A stretch of 52,839 nt of DNA from Rubellimicrobium sp. (GTDB taxonomy: Bacteria; Pseudomonadota; Alphaproteobacteria; Rhodobacterales; Rhodobacteraceae), in the NCBI GenBank assembly GCA_020852925.1, contig JADYZU010000014.1, positions 1 to 52,839 on the forward strand, in the 5' to 3' direction. The notes under the pieces are model-generated. The model had not been told where the DNA came from and searched no databases. It saw only the letters and a program-made list of their open reading frames with translations. Positions 1 through 8,104 of this stretch are shown here, piece after piece; position 1 is the first letter of the stretch; each line of letters begins with the position of its first letter. The position numbers and the translations under genes were made by a program.

Positions 1-9
1 CTGACGCGG

Positions 10-87
10 CCGGGGAAGGGGGGCCTTCCGCCCCCCTCGCCGCTCGCGCGGCTCACCCCCCCGAGGGTATTTGCGGCAAAGATGAAG
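10..87 (-). repeat. Dispersed 3'-end element, copy A (inside lpxB 3' end)
   Basis: Read on the minus strand, the copy has the core CTTCATCTTTGC followed by AAATACCC and a G run (55-87). It continues with a 5-bp stem GCCGC/GCGGC closed by a GCGA loop (39-52), then a GGGGGG/CCCCCC stem (18-36). The lpxB stop codon (53-55) falls between the core and the first stem. The same layout recurs at about 18850, 36314 and 52761. Function unknown; the position suggests 3'-end formation or transcript stability. Confidence 0.8.
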
Positions 88-1246
88 GGGCGGCCTGAAG
101 GACGGGCAGCCGGGCGAGGATGGCGCGTGCGGCCCGGAGGCCCGGGGCTTCGTCGCCAAGGCCGAGGCGGATCATGCAGTCGGCCATGGCGGCGCGCTGC
201 GGTCCGGGATCGGCGAGCACGGCCTCGAGCGCGCGGGCCATCGGCGCGGGGCGGCAGGCATCGCCGATGAATTCGGGGATATGGCGGGTGCCGGTCACGA
301 GATTCACCAGCGTCACGGTATCGGTGCGCAGCAGCCGGGTCAGGATCAGGCGCGAGATCCGGGCGAGGTCATAGCCCACCACCATCGGCACCCCGTTCAG
401 CGCGAGTTCGAGCGACACCGTGCCCGAGGCGGCGAGGGCGGCATCGGCGGCGGCGAAGGCGGCGCGCTTGGCCTCTCCCTGCGGATCCGTGGCCGGGTCG
501 ATCAGGATCGGGGCGAAGGGCCAGTGCGCCACCGCGCGGCGCACGTCCGGGGCGACCGGCGCGGCCATCGGCAGCACCACGCGCAGGTCGGGGCGGGTGG
601 TGTGGAGGCGGGCCAGCGTCTCGGCCCAGCGGGGGGCGAGGCGGGCGATCTCGGACCGGCGCGAGCCGGGCAGCGCAAGGACAAGCGGCGCACTGCCGAT
701 GCCGTGGGCGGCGCGGAAGGCCCGGGCCTCGGCCGGGGTGGCGCGCGGTTCGGCCACGACCGGGTGGCCGGTGAAATCGCAGGCGATGCCGGCGGCCTGC
801 ATCAGCGGCGGCTCGAACGGCAGGAGGGCGAGCACCTGATCCACCAGCGGCGCCATGCGCGCGGCGCGGCCGGGGCGCCAGGCCCAGACGCTGGGCGCGA
901 CGTAATGGACGGTGTGGATGGGCCGCACGGCCCGGACGCGGCGCGCGAGGCGCAGGCAGAATTCCGGGCTGTCGATGGTCAGGAGCAGGTCGGGCGGATC
1001 GGCCAGGATCGCCTCGGCGGTCTGGCGCAGGCGGCGGCGCAGGCCGGCGTAGCGCGGCAGGATCTCGGCCAGGCCCATGACCGAAAGTTCCTCCATCGGA
1101 AAGCGGCTGGCCAGGCCCTCTTCGGCCATGCGCGCGCCGCCCACGCCCTGAACGGCGATGCCGGGCACGAGCGCGCGCACTCCCGCCATGACCGCGCCGC
1201 CAAGGCGGTCGCCCGAGACCTCGCCCGCGACGATGAAGACCTTCAT
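53..1246 (-). CDS. lpxB: Lipid-A-disaccharide synthase
   Basis: Glycosyltransferase (GT19) that condenses UDP-2,3-diacylglucosamine with lipid X to form the lipid A disaccharide at the inner face of the cytoplasmic membrane. The 397-residue product opens with the family motif GEVSGD (residues 8-13). It also has HYVAPSVWAWRPGRA near the middle and GTVSLELALNGVPMVVGY in the C-terminal half, and its length is usual for LpxB. The start overlaps the lpxI stop by four bases (ATGA), so it is the last gene of the lpxA-lpxI-lpxB block. Oddity: the last 11 residues (PSSLPQIPSGG) are encoded by a copy of a dispersed repeat found elsewhere in the window, so the native C-terminus has probably been replaced by repeat sequence. 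Function very secure. Confidence 0.97.
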   Translation of the reverse strand: MKVFIVAGEVSGDRLGGAVMAGVRALVPGIAVQGVGGARMAEEGLASRFPMEELSVMGLAEILPRYAGLRRRLRQTAEAILADPPDLLLTIDSPEFCLRLARRVRAVRPIHTVHYVAPSVWAWRPGRAARMAPLVDQVLALLPFEPPLMQAAGIACDFTGHPVVAEPRATPAEARAFRAAHGIGSAPLVLALPGSRRSEIARLAPRWAETLARLHTTRPDLRVVLPMAAPVAPDVRRAVAHWPFAPILIDPATDPQGEAKRAAFAAADAALAASGTVSLELALNGVPMVVGYDLARISRLILTRLLRTDTVTLVNLVTGTRHIPEFIGDACRPAPMARALEAVLADPGPQRAAMADCMIRLGLGDEAPGLRAARAILARLPVLQAAPSSLPQIPSGG

Positions 1247-2073
1247 GCGCCTGCTCCTGCCGGATCGTCGGGCGCGCGCGACCAGAGCCAGAGGCCGTCC
1301 GCATCCAGTTGCGCCACGGTGCCGGCGGCATCGAGGACCAGCACCCCGCCCGCGGCGATGGCGATGCCGTCAAGCCCGGCGCGCGCCGCGCCGCGCGCGG
1401 TTTCGGGGCCGATCACCGGCATGTCGGCGCGCAGTTCCTGCCCGGGCTTGGGCGCCTTCCACAGAAAGCCGCCCTGCCCCGGCGGCAGCCCGCAGAGCAG
1501 CGCGTCGGTGCCCTCGGGGCCTTCTTCGGCGATGACGCGGCCCGCGCGGATCACGCAGGCCTGGCCGCTGTCGGCGCGGCCCATCGCCGCGATCCGGGCC
1601 AGCGCCACCGGCATGGCGCGGCGGGCATCGTCGCCGGGGGTGCGGCGGGTGGGGATGGCGGGGCGGGCCACCAGATCGGGGGCGATGGCGGCGGCGCCGG
1701 TGACGGCGAACCCCTGCGCCTCGATCAGGGCGATGAGCGCGCGCAGGGCGCCGTCGTCGCCGTGGCGCATGGCGCGGGCAAGCGCGGGGATCAGCGGCGC
1801 GGTGGCCGCGTCCACCAGCGCCGGGTCGATCACCGGGCGCCGCACGAGGCCGGCCAGGCAGATCCGCGTGACCCCGCGGCCGCGCAGCCCGGCCAGCAGC
1901 GTGCCGAACCCCTCGAGCCGGAAGTCGACCCGGGGCAGCGCCCGCGCCAGATCCGGCGGCAGGTCCGGGGCAAAGCCCGCAAGCGCGCAGATCACCGGGG
2001 GGGTGCCCGCCTCGGTCAGCCTGCGGGCAAGAAGGCCGGGCAGATCGCCCGTGCCGGCGATCAGCGCGATCAT
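1243..2073 (-). CDS. lpxI: UDP-2,3-diacylglucosamine pyrophosphatase LpxI
   Basis: Hydrolyses UDP-2,3-diacylglucosamine to lipid X plus UMP, the step before LpxB. LpxI (DUF1009) replaces LpxH in most alphaproteobacteria. The 276-residue protein starts with LIAGTGDLPGLLARR. It carries the conserved C-terminal block around KAPKPGQELRADMPVIG, which in this family surrounds the catalytic aspartate. It lies between lpxA and lpxB with a 4-base overlap to lpxB and a 4-base overlap (2070-2073) with the lpxA stop, so translation is probably coupled. No LpxH-like gene is present in the window. Assignment rests on family motifs and exact pathway context. Confidence 0.95.
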   Translation of the reverse strand: MIALIAGTGDLPGLLARRLTEAGTPPVICALAGFAPDLPPDLARALPRVDFRLEGFGTLLAGLRGRGVTRICLAGLVRRPVIDPALVDAATAPLIPALARAMRHGDDGALRALIALIEAQGFAVTGAAAIAPDLVARPAIPTRRTPGDDARRAMPVALARIAAMGRADSGQACVIRAGRVIAEEGPEGTDALLCGLPPGQGGFLWKAPKPGQELRADMPVIGPETARGAARAGLDGIAIAAGGVLVLDAAGTVAQLDADGLWLWSRAPDDPAGAGA

Positions 2074-2867
2074 CCGGGGGTGAGGAACTGGCGGTCACTT
2101 GGCCCGAGGATGAAGGCCGCCACCTCGCGCACGAGGGCGCTGTCGCTGTCCGAGAGCGCCTCGGCCCGGTCGTGGAAGGATCCGCCGCCGGTGCGCAGGT
2201 GCTCGAACGCGTCGCGCAGGGCGGCGATCTCGCTGCGGTCGGTGCCGCGCCGCTTGAGCCCGACCAGGTTCAGCCCGTCGAGCACGCCGCGCGGCCCCTG
2301 CACCAGGCCATGCGGGATCACGTCATGCGTCACCATGGCCAGCGCGCCGATCATGGCGCCGCGGCCGATGCGCACGAACTGGTGGATGCCGGCAAGGCCG
2401 CCGATGATCGCGTCATCCTCGATCAGGCAATGGCCGGCGACGGCGGCATTGTTGACGATCACCACGCGGTTGCCGACCTGCGCGTCATGGGCGACGTGGC
2501 AGCCGGCCATGAGCAGGCAATCGTCGCCGATCCGGGTCTCGGCCCCGCCGCCCAGGGTGCCGGTGTTCACGGTCACATGTTCGCGGATGCGGGCACGGGC
2601 GCCGATGCGCAGGCGGGTGGCCTCGCCGCCGTATTTCATGTCCTGCGGCACCTCGCCCAGCACGGCGAAGGGCCAGACGGTGCTGCCCGCGCCCAGATGG
2701 GTGTCGCCGGTGATGACGGCATGGCTGCGCACCTCGGACCCGGGCCCCAGAACCACCTGCGGGCCGATCACCGCGAAGGGGCCGATGCGGCAGTCCGCGC
2801 CGATCCGCGCGCCCTCCTCGACCACGGCCAGCGGATGGATCCCGGTTCCCGCAGGGGCGGCGCGCAT
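2070..2867 (-). CDS. lpxA: Acyl-ACP--UDP-N-acetylglucosamine O-acyltransferase
   Basis: First enzyme of lipid A synthesis: transfers a 3-hydroxyacyl chain from ACP to UDP-GlcNAc in the cytoplasm. The 265-residue protein is built of left-handed beta-helix hexapeptide repeats from its first residues. It contains GCHVAHDAQVG, whose histidine corresponds to the catalytic His of the family, followed by GIHQFVRIG and a helical C-terminal domain. The open frame extends upstream through fabZ, but the ATG at 2867 overlaps the fabZ stop as ATGA and gives the normal family length, so it is the start. Operon fabZ-lpxA-lpxI-lpxB. Confidence 0.97.
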   Translation of the reverse strand: MRAAPAGTGIHPLAVVEEGARIGADCRIGPFAVIGPQVVLGPGSEVRSHAVITGDTHLGAGSTVWPFAVLGEVPQDMKYGGEATRLRIGARARIREHVTVNTGTLGGGAETRIGDDCLLMAGCHVAHDAQVGNRVVIVNNAAVAGHCLIEDDAIIGGLAGIHQFVRIGRGAMIGALAMVTHDVIPHGLVQGPRGVLDGLNLVGLKRRGTDRSEIAALRDAFEHLRTGGGSFHDRAEALSDSDSALVREVAAFILGPSDRQFLTPG

Positions 2868-3370
2868 CAGCCGGCCCCGCCCAGATCGAGCATGGCGGTG
2901 AATTCGGTCTCGGCCGCCAACTCGCCGTCGACACGGGCGATGCCGCGGAATTTCCAGACCTTGGCGCCCGCCTTGCCGCGCAGGGTGGTCACTTCCATGA
3001 GAAGCTGGTCCCCGGGCACCACCATGCGGCGGAACTTCACGTTGTCGATGGCCATGAAATAGATGAGCAGGTTGCCGTCGGTCAGCCCGAGCGTCGCCCC
3101 CACCATGACGGCGGCGGTCTGGGCCATGGCCTCGACGATGGTGACGCCGGGCATGATCGGCTTGCCGGGGAAATGGCCGGTGAAATGCGGCTCGTTCATG
3201 GTGACGTTCTTGATGCCGACGGCGCGGCTGGTGCCGTCGATCTCGCGCACGCGGTCCACCAGGAGGAAGGGATAGCGATGCGGCAGGATGCGCTGGATCA
3301 GCGCGATGTCGGCCTCGCGCAGGGGGGCGGCCGGGGGGGGGGCTTCGGGCGCCGTCGTGCTGTCCTGCAT
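2867..3370 (-). CDS. fabZ: 3-hydroxyacyl-ACP dehydratase FabZ
   Basis: Hot-dog-fold dehydratase of type II fatty acid synthesis that competes with LpxA for 3-hydroxyacyl-ACP. The 167-residue product has the signature [11 protein letters not shown], and [12 protein letters not shown] followed by EAMAQ supplies the catalytic His and Glu. The chosen ATG at 3370 follows AAAGGACCAAGG. A longer frame reaching 3439 lacks a ribosome site and would add unrelated residues. The N-terminal ~15 residues ([13 protein letters not shown]) are a low-complexity extension. The gene is translationally coupled to lpxA by ATGA. Confidence 0.96.
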   Translation of the reverse strand: MQDSTTAPEAPPPAAPLREADIALIQRILPHRYPFLLVDRVREIDGTSRAVGIKNVTMNEPHFTGHFPGKPIMPGVTIVEAMAQTAAVMVGATLGLTDGNLLIYFMAIDNVKFRRMVVPGDQLLMEVTTLRGKAGAKVWKFRGIARVDGELAAETEFTAMLDLGGAG

Positions 3371-3452
3371 CCTTGGTCCTTTCGCTGATGCTGCCGCTAC
3401 CGGCCGCCATTCCCTAGCCAAAAGCCCGTCTGCGGGCAAGAACGGGCGATCC

Positions 3453-4061
3453 TCAGGGCAGGGCGGCGGCGGGTTGCCCGCTCTGGCCGGGTCCGGGCGG
3501 CAGCGGCGAGGTGCCGTCGCCCAGCACCGCGTCGATTGCGGCGATGGCCTCGTCCGTCACGTCGAGCGCGTCGAGTGCGAGGAACACCGTGCGCCGGTCG
3601 AGGATCGCCACCGCGCCCGATGAGCGCATCAGATCGGCGAGGACCGGGGCGGCGGCGGCGGCAAAGGCATCGTGCCCGGACGACAGGATGTCCGGCAGCG
3701 CGCGTTCCTTGGCGTCCTGTTCGCTGCGGATGGTCTGCACCCGGGCGTCGAAGGCCGCCGCCTCGAGGCGGAAGGCGTTCACCTCCATCTGCGCGCGCCG
3801 GTCGGTCAGATCCTGTTCCTCGGCGTTCAGCCGGGCCTCGATCTCGCGGTTCTCGGCGGCAAGGGCCTCGGTCGCGGCGCGGAACTCGTCGTTGACGCGC
3901 CGGCCGAACCGCGAATCGGCGAACAGCCGGTCGGCGTCGATGGTGAGGATCAGGCTCTGGACCTGACCCATCGACAGGGGCGGCTGAAGGACCTCCTGCG
4001 CCCCGAGCGCGGGCGGCAGCAGCGCCGCCAGAGCCAGGATCGCCGCGCGCAGGCCCATCAC
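3453..4061 (-). CDS. OmpH/Skp-family periplasmic chaperone
   Basis: Skp-like holdase that carries unfolded outer-membrane proteins to BAM. The ~200-residue protein has an N-terminal signal peptide ending near ALGAQ. It is followed by a long charged helical region ([19 protein letters not shown] and onward) typical of the Skp coiled-coil tentacles, and a proline/glycine-rich tail. The gene begins 7 bases after the bamA stop. GTG at 4061 and ATG at 4058 are adjacent, so the start is uncertain by one codon. The bamA-ompH-fabZ-lpxA order is the classical proteobacterial arrangement. Confidence 0.9.
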   Translation of the reverse strand: MMGLRAAILALAALLPPALGAQEVLQPPLSMGQVQSLILTIDADRLFADSRFGRRVNDEFRAATEALAAENREIEARLNAEEQDLTDRRAQMEVNAFRLEAAAFDARVQTIRSEQDAKERALPDILSSGHDAFAAAAAPVLADLMRSSGAVAILDRRTVFLALDALDVTDEAIAAIDAVLGDGTSPLPPGPGQSGQPAAALP

Positions 4062-4068
4062 GCCCCCG

Positions 4069-6402
4069 TCAGAAGGTCGAGGAGATGGTCAGGTCGAAAC
4101 TGCGCGGCCGGTCGCGCTCCTCGGCCATGAGCGGTTCGGTGAAGTTGAAGCGGAGCGGCCCGATCGGCGTCTTCCAGAAGAGCGAGAGCCCCGCCACCGC
4201 GCGCGGGGTGAATTCGTCGTAAAGGACGGTCTCGCCCCAGGTATTGCCCACGTCCCAGAGCGAGCCGTAGTCGATGAAGGCGCCGCCGGTGATGCCGTAT
4301 TCCTCGGGCAGGCCAAGGGGGAATTCCGCCTCGAGGCGGGTGACGGCATAGGCGTTGCCGCCCAGCGCGTCATCGGTCGCGGCATCGCGCGGGCCGATGC
4401 CGCCCGGCTCGAACCCGCGCATGACCCGGCTGCCCATGAAGAAACGGTCGGTGACGCGGCTCGACCCGTCGAGATAGCTCAGAAGGCCGCCCTCGAGCGT
4501 GGCACGCAGGGTCACGTTCTCGCCCCAGACGCGGGTTTCGGCGCTGGCCAGGGCCGTGGTCTTCACATAGGTGGAATCGCCCATGCCGTATTCCTGCCCG
4601 AAACGCAGCAGCACCCCGGTGTCCGGGTCGATGCCGGTGCGCCGCGTGTCCCAGGTGTAGGAATAGCCCACCGATTGCGTCCAGAGCCCGCCCAGCGCGG
4701 CCTCGTGGTGGATGATCGGACTGGCGCCGGGATCGTAGTCGGGATCGCCCGGGGTGCCGGTCGGCCCGGCGACGTTGAGGATGTCGGCATAGTCGAGGCT
4801 GTAGTTCAGCGACAGCCGGCCGTTCTCGCTGACCGGGAAGGCGATCGAGGGCGAGAGGTGGAAGGTCTCGGTGTCGTAAAGCGCGTAGCGGCTGTTCGTC
4901 GTGCGGTATTCGGCGGCGAATCCGAAACGCAGGTCGCGCCCGAGGAAATTCGGCTCGGCAAAGTTGAAGGCGAGGGTGCGGTTCTGTTCCCCGGTCGAGA
5001 GATCGAAGTTGAGCGTCTGCCCCCGGCCCATGAAATTGCGTTCCGCGAACGAGGCCAGCAGCGAGAACCCGTTGTCGGTCGAGAAATTCGCCCCGAACGA
5101 CAGCGATCCCGTGGGCTGTTCGGTCACGTTCACGTCCACGACCACCTGATCGGGCGCAGAGCCCTCGCGCGCGTTCACGTCGGCTCCGGCGAAATAGCCC
5201 AGCGCGCGGATCCGCTCGGCGCTTTCGCGGATCGAGCGCGGGTTGAACGGGTCGCCCTCGACCGCGGTGAACTGGTTGCGGATCACCCGGTCAAGCGTGG
5301 TGGCATTGCCCTCGATGTCGATGCGTTCGACAAAGATGCGGTCGCCCCGCACCAGCGCATATTCCACGTTCAGTTGCAGATCGCGGTCGTTGCGGGTGAT
5401 GCGCGGCTCGACTCGCAGGAAATTCACGCCCATGCGCGTGGCCAGCCGTTCGATCCGGGCGATGTCCTGTTCGATCAGCACCGGCGAATAGACCTGCCCG
5501 GACCGCAGGTGCAGCACCTGGCGGAAGGTCTCGGCATCGGCCTCGGGCAGTTCGCTCGTGACCGAGACATTGCCGAAGGTAAAGCGCTGCCCCTCCTGGA
5601 TGTTGTAGGTGACCAGCCAGGCATCGCGCGCCTGGGTCAGTTCCACATCCACGTTCTGCACCGAGAAATCGGCATAGCCGCGCGAGCGGTAGAAATCCGT
5701 CAGGATCTGCCGGTCAAGCGCGATGCGTTCGGGCGAATAGGTGTCGCGCGACACGAGCGCGCGCAGGATGCCGGCCTGCCGGGTTTCGAGGATGTTGCGC
5801 AGCCGGTATTCGCCGAAGCTGCGGTTGCCGACGAAGGAGATGCGCTCGACCTCGGTGACGCCGCCCTCGTTCACCTGGAACACCAGATCGACGCGGTTGT
5901 CGGCATGGCGGATGATCGCGGGCGTCACCACCGCGTTCACGCGCCCGCGTTCGGCATAGGCGGCGGTGATCGCCGCGACATCGGCCTCGGCGGTGGCGGG
6001 GTTGAAGACATGGCGCGGCAGCGACCGGACGAGGGCGCCCAGATCGCTGTCGGACATCGCCCGGTTCCCTTCAAAAGCGATGCGGGTGATGGTCGGATAT
6101 TCGACCACGCGGATGATCAGGGTCGATCCCTGCGGGATCCCGTCCACCGATTCGAACAGCCCGGATTCGCGGATGCGCTGGAGCGCGTCGTTCACCTGCG
6201 CGGCGCTCAGCGTCTGCCCGCGCGCGATCCCGGCCTGGGTCAGGATGGTGCCGGACTCGATCCGGCTGTTGCCTTCGATCACGACCGAGGAGAACGAGAA
6301 CTGCTGCGCCACCACCGGCCAAGCCGCAAGGACCAGCGCCGCCACGGTGCCGCGCATGACCCCCCGCAGCCGCAAGGGGCGATTCCATCCGCTTGTCATC
6401 AT
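4069..6402 (-). CDS. bamA: Outer membrane protein assembly factor BamA
   Basis: Essential Omp85 protein that inserts beta-barrels into the outer membrane. The 777-residue product has a signal peptide (cleavage after PVVA, near residue 32) and then a series of POTRA domains to about residue 430, beginning FSFSSVVIEGNSRIESGTI. The C-terminal 16-strand surface-antigen barrel ends in TISSTF, with the terminal phenylalanine expected of BAM substrates. An upstream TTGACA-17-TAACCC promoter (6442-6470) would let this part of the operon be transcribed independently of the upstream pyrH-rseP genes. ATG at 6402 or 6399 are both possible starts. Confidence 0.97.
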   Translation of the reverse strand: MMTSGWNRPLRLRGVMRGTVAALVLAAWPVVAQQFSFSSVVIEGNSRIESGTILTQAGIARGQTLSAAQVNDALQRIRESGLFESVDGIPQGSTLIIRVVEYPTITRIAFEGNRAMSDSDLGALVRSLPRHVFNPATAEADVAAITAAYAERGRVNAVVTPAIIRHADNRVDLVFQVNEGGVTEVERISFVGNRSFGEYRLRNILETRQAGILRALVSRDTYSPERIALDRQILTDFYRSRGYADFSVQNVDVELTQARDAWLVTYNIQEGQRFTFGNVSVTSELPEADAETFRQVLHLRSGQVYSPVLIEQDIARIERLATRMGVNFLRVEPRITRNDRDLQLNVEYALVRGDRIFVERIDIEGNATTLDRVIRNQFTAVEGDPFNPRSIRESAERIRALGYFAGADVNAREGSAPDQVVVDVNVTEQPTGSLSFGANFSTDNGFSLLASFAERNFMGRGQTLNFDLSTGEQNRTLAFNFAEPNFLGRDLRFGFAAEYRTTNSRYALYDTETFHLSPSIAFPVSENGRLSLNYSLDYADILNVAGPTGTPGDPDYDPGASPIIHHEAALGGLWTQSVGYSYTWDTRRTGIDPDTGVLLRFGQEYGMGDSTYVKTTALASAETRVWGENVTLRATLEGGLLSYLDGSSRVTDRFFMGSRVMRGFEPGGIGPRDAATDDALGGNAYAVTRLEAEFPLGLPEEYGITGGAFIDYGSLWDVGNTWGETVLYDEFTPRAVAGLSLFWKTPIGPLRFNFTEPLMAEERDRPRSFDLTISSTF

Positions 6403-6441
6403 CGCGCCCCCACTGTCCCGGCAGTCTTGCAGACGAGTCAG

Positions 6442-6470
6442 GGGTTAGCGGGATTGCCGGCCCTTGTCAA
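6442..6470 (-). promoter_or_regulatory. Sigma-70-type promoter upstream of bamA
   Basis: On the minus strand a perfect -35 box TTGACA (6465-6470) is separated by exactly 17 bases from TAACCC (6442-6447). Transcription would start near 6435 and leave a leader of about 30 nt before bamA. It lies in the gap between the 46-residue gene and bamA, so it would uncouple the BAM/lipid A genes from the upstream operon. Confidence 0.6.
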
Positions 6471-6512
6471 AATCAGAAGGCCCCGCCGCCGCGCATCCGG
6501 GCGCCCCGCCCC

Positions 6513-6653
6513 TCAGCCAAGCAGGAAACGGCCCAGAAGCGATCCGGTCCAGAGCGCAAGGACGACCACCCCGGCATAGAGCAGCCGGTCGCGGTTCATC
6601 CGCAAGAGAAAGCCAAGGCCACGGCCCTGTCTTGCAAGGGTTGCTGCGGTCAT
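6513..6653 (-). CDS. Small membrane protein (46 aa), unknown function
   Basis: A 46-residue reading frame in the rseP-bamA gap, preceded by a near-ideal ribosome site AAGGAGG seven bases before the ATG. The product has a basic N-terminal half (MTAATLARQGRGLGFLLRMN) and a single hydrophobic segment (LLYAGVVVLALWTGSLLG), ending GRFLLG. It looks like a one-pass inner-membrane peptide with cytoplasmic positive charges. I do not recognise a family. Its strand and placement between an intramembrane protease (RseP) and BamA suggest a role in envelope biogenesis, but that is inference only. Confidence 0.6.
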   Translation of the reverse strand: MTAATLARQGRGLGFLLRMNRDRLLYAGVVVLALWTGSLLGRFLLG

Positions 6654-6774
6654 GATGCGCCCTCCTTCACGGGTTCAGCCATGCTCTCGCACCCGAATGC
6701 GGCAGCAATTTGGCATCAGGCCGTGGCGGGCCGCGGCGGGCGGTCGCAGCCGGGGCGCGGCCCCCGGCCCTGCC

Positions 6775-8100
6775 TCAGCGGCACAGCACCAAATCGTTCA
6801 GAAGCGAGAACCCCATGAGCGACAGCACCACCACCAGCCCCAGCGACATGAGCAGCCGCAGCGCCCCGTCCGCCGGCGGGCGCCCGGTCAGCGCCTCCCA
6901 GACGTGGAACATCAGATGCCCGCCATCCAGCATCGGCACCGGGAACAGGTTCAGCAGGCCGATCGCCGCCGACAGCACGCCCAGGAACCACAGGAACGAG
7001 GTGGTGCCCATCGACGCCATCGCCCCCGAGGTCTCCGCGATCCCGACCGGGCCCGAGAGGTTGCAGGTCGAGATGGCGCCCGTGACCACATGCCAGAGGC
7101 CCGAGACCGAGGCACTGACGATGTAGCGGATCTGTTCGAGCGCCCGCCCCCCCGCATCACCGATGCCGGGCCGTTCGGTCACGGGTTCCCAGACCGCGCC
7201 CTGGACGATGCCGATAAGGTAGCGCGTCTCGAACCCGCCTTCGGCCAGCGGCAGATCCTGCCGCTTCGGGGTCAGCACCAGATCCGACACCGCGCCCGCG
7301 CGCCAGAGCGTGACGGTCAGGGAACGCCCCTCCGATCCGCTGATCACCTCGATGAGGCGGTTGAAGTTGCGGATGTCCTCGCCGTCGACGGCCATGATCA
7401 CGTCGCCGGCCCGGATCCCCGCATCCCAGGCCGGAGAGCCGGGATTGACCGCCCCGACCAGCGGCAGGCGCGGATTGGGGCCGAACACCTCCTGCTCGGT
7501 GCCGTCGCGGCGCACGACATAGGGGACAAGCGCGGTCGGCGCGGCGCTGTCGGGCATGACCCCGTCGGTGACGGCGATGCCGGCGATGCGCAGCGGCTCG
7601 TCCCCCGGCGCCAGTTCGCCCGCCATCGACGCAGGCAGGGCGGCCAGGCTCTCGACCGTCAGCGGATCGCGGGGGGTGCCGGTCGCCAGAAGGACGCCGG
7701 TGAAGATCGCGAAGGAAAAGACGAAGTTGAAGGCCGGCCCCGCCGCCACCGTCGCCGCCCGCGCCCAGAGCGGCGCGCCCAGCATGGTGCGCCGGTGCTC
7801 GGCCGCGCTCAGCCCGCGGCTGCTGCCGCCCATCGAGGCGGCATTGGCATCGCCCAGGAACTTCACATAGCCGCCGAAGGGCAGCGCCGCCACCTGCCAG
7901 CGCGTGCCGTGCCGGTCCATCCGCGCCCACAGCACCGGCCCGAAGCCGATCGAGAACACCTCGGCCGCAATCCCCGACAGCCGCCCGACGATGTAATGCC
8001 CGTATTCGTGCACCGCGACGATGATCGAGAGCGCGGCGACAAAGGCGATGAGGGTCAAGGCGGCATTGCCGAACTGCGGCAGGAGCGAAAGTGCGTCCAC
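6775..8100 (-). CDS. rseP: Site-2 intramembrane zinc metalloprotease RseP
   Basis: M50 protease that cleaves anti-sigma factors and remnant signal peptides within the inner membrane. It has the zinc motif HEYGH (in VHEYGHYIVGR) in the first transmembrane helix and FGGYVKFLGD. A PDZ domain follows (NPGSPAWDAGIRAGDVI), and near the C-terminus the second zinc site VPMLDGGHLMF. The GTG at 8100, four bases after the dxr stop, gives 441 residues, which is normal for the family. An upstream ATG at 8148 would overlap dxr and adds a non-homologous stretch. Neighbouring dxr, cdsA and bamA are the usual partners. Confidence 0.95.
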   Translation of the reverse strand: MDALSLLPQFGNAALTLIAFVAALSIIVAVHEYGHYIVGRLSGIAAEVFSIGFGPVLWARMDRHGTRWQVAALPFGGYVKFLGDANAASMGGSSRGLSAAEHRRTMLGAPLWARAATVAAGPAFNFVFSFAIFTGVLLATGTPRDPLTVESLAALPASMAGELAPGDEPLRIAGIAVTDGVMPDSAAPTALVPYVVRRDGTEQEVFGPNPRLPLVGAVNPGSPAWDAGIRAGDVIMAVDGEDIRNFNRLIEVISGSEGRSLTVTLWRAGAVSDLVLTPKRQDLPLAEGGFETRYLIGIVQGAVWEPVTERPGIGDAGGRALEQIRYIVSASVSGLWHVVTGAISTCNLSGPVGIAETSGAMASMGTTSFLWFLGVLSAAIGLLNLFPVPMLDGGHLMFHVWEALTGRPPADGALRLLMSLGLVVVLSLMGFSLLNDLVLCR

Positions 8101-8104
8101 GGGG

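Noticed and set aside
4675..6579. 634-residue open frame on the plus strand
   Set aside because: Opposite strand of bamA, no recognisable domain; shadow.
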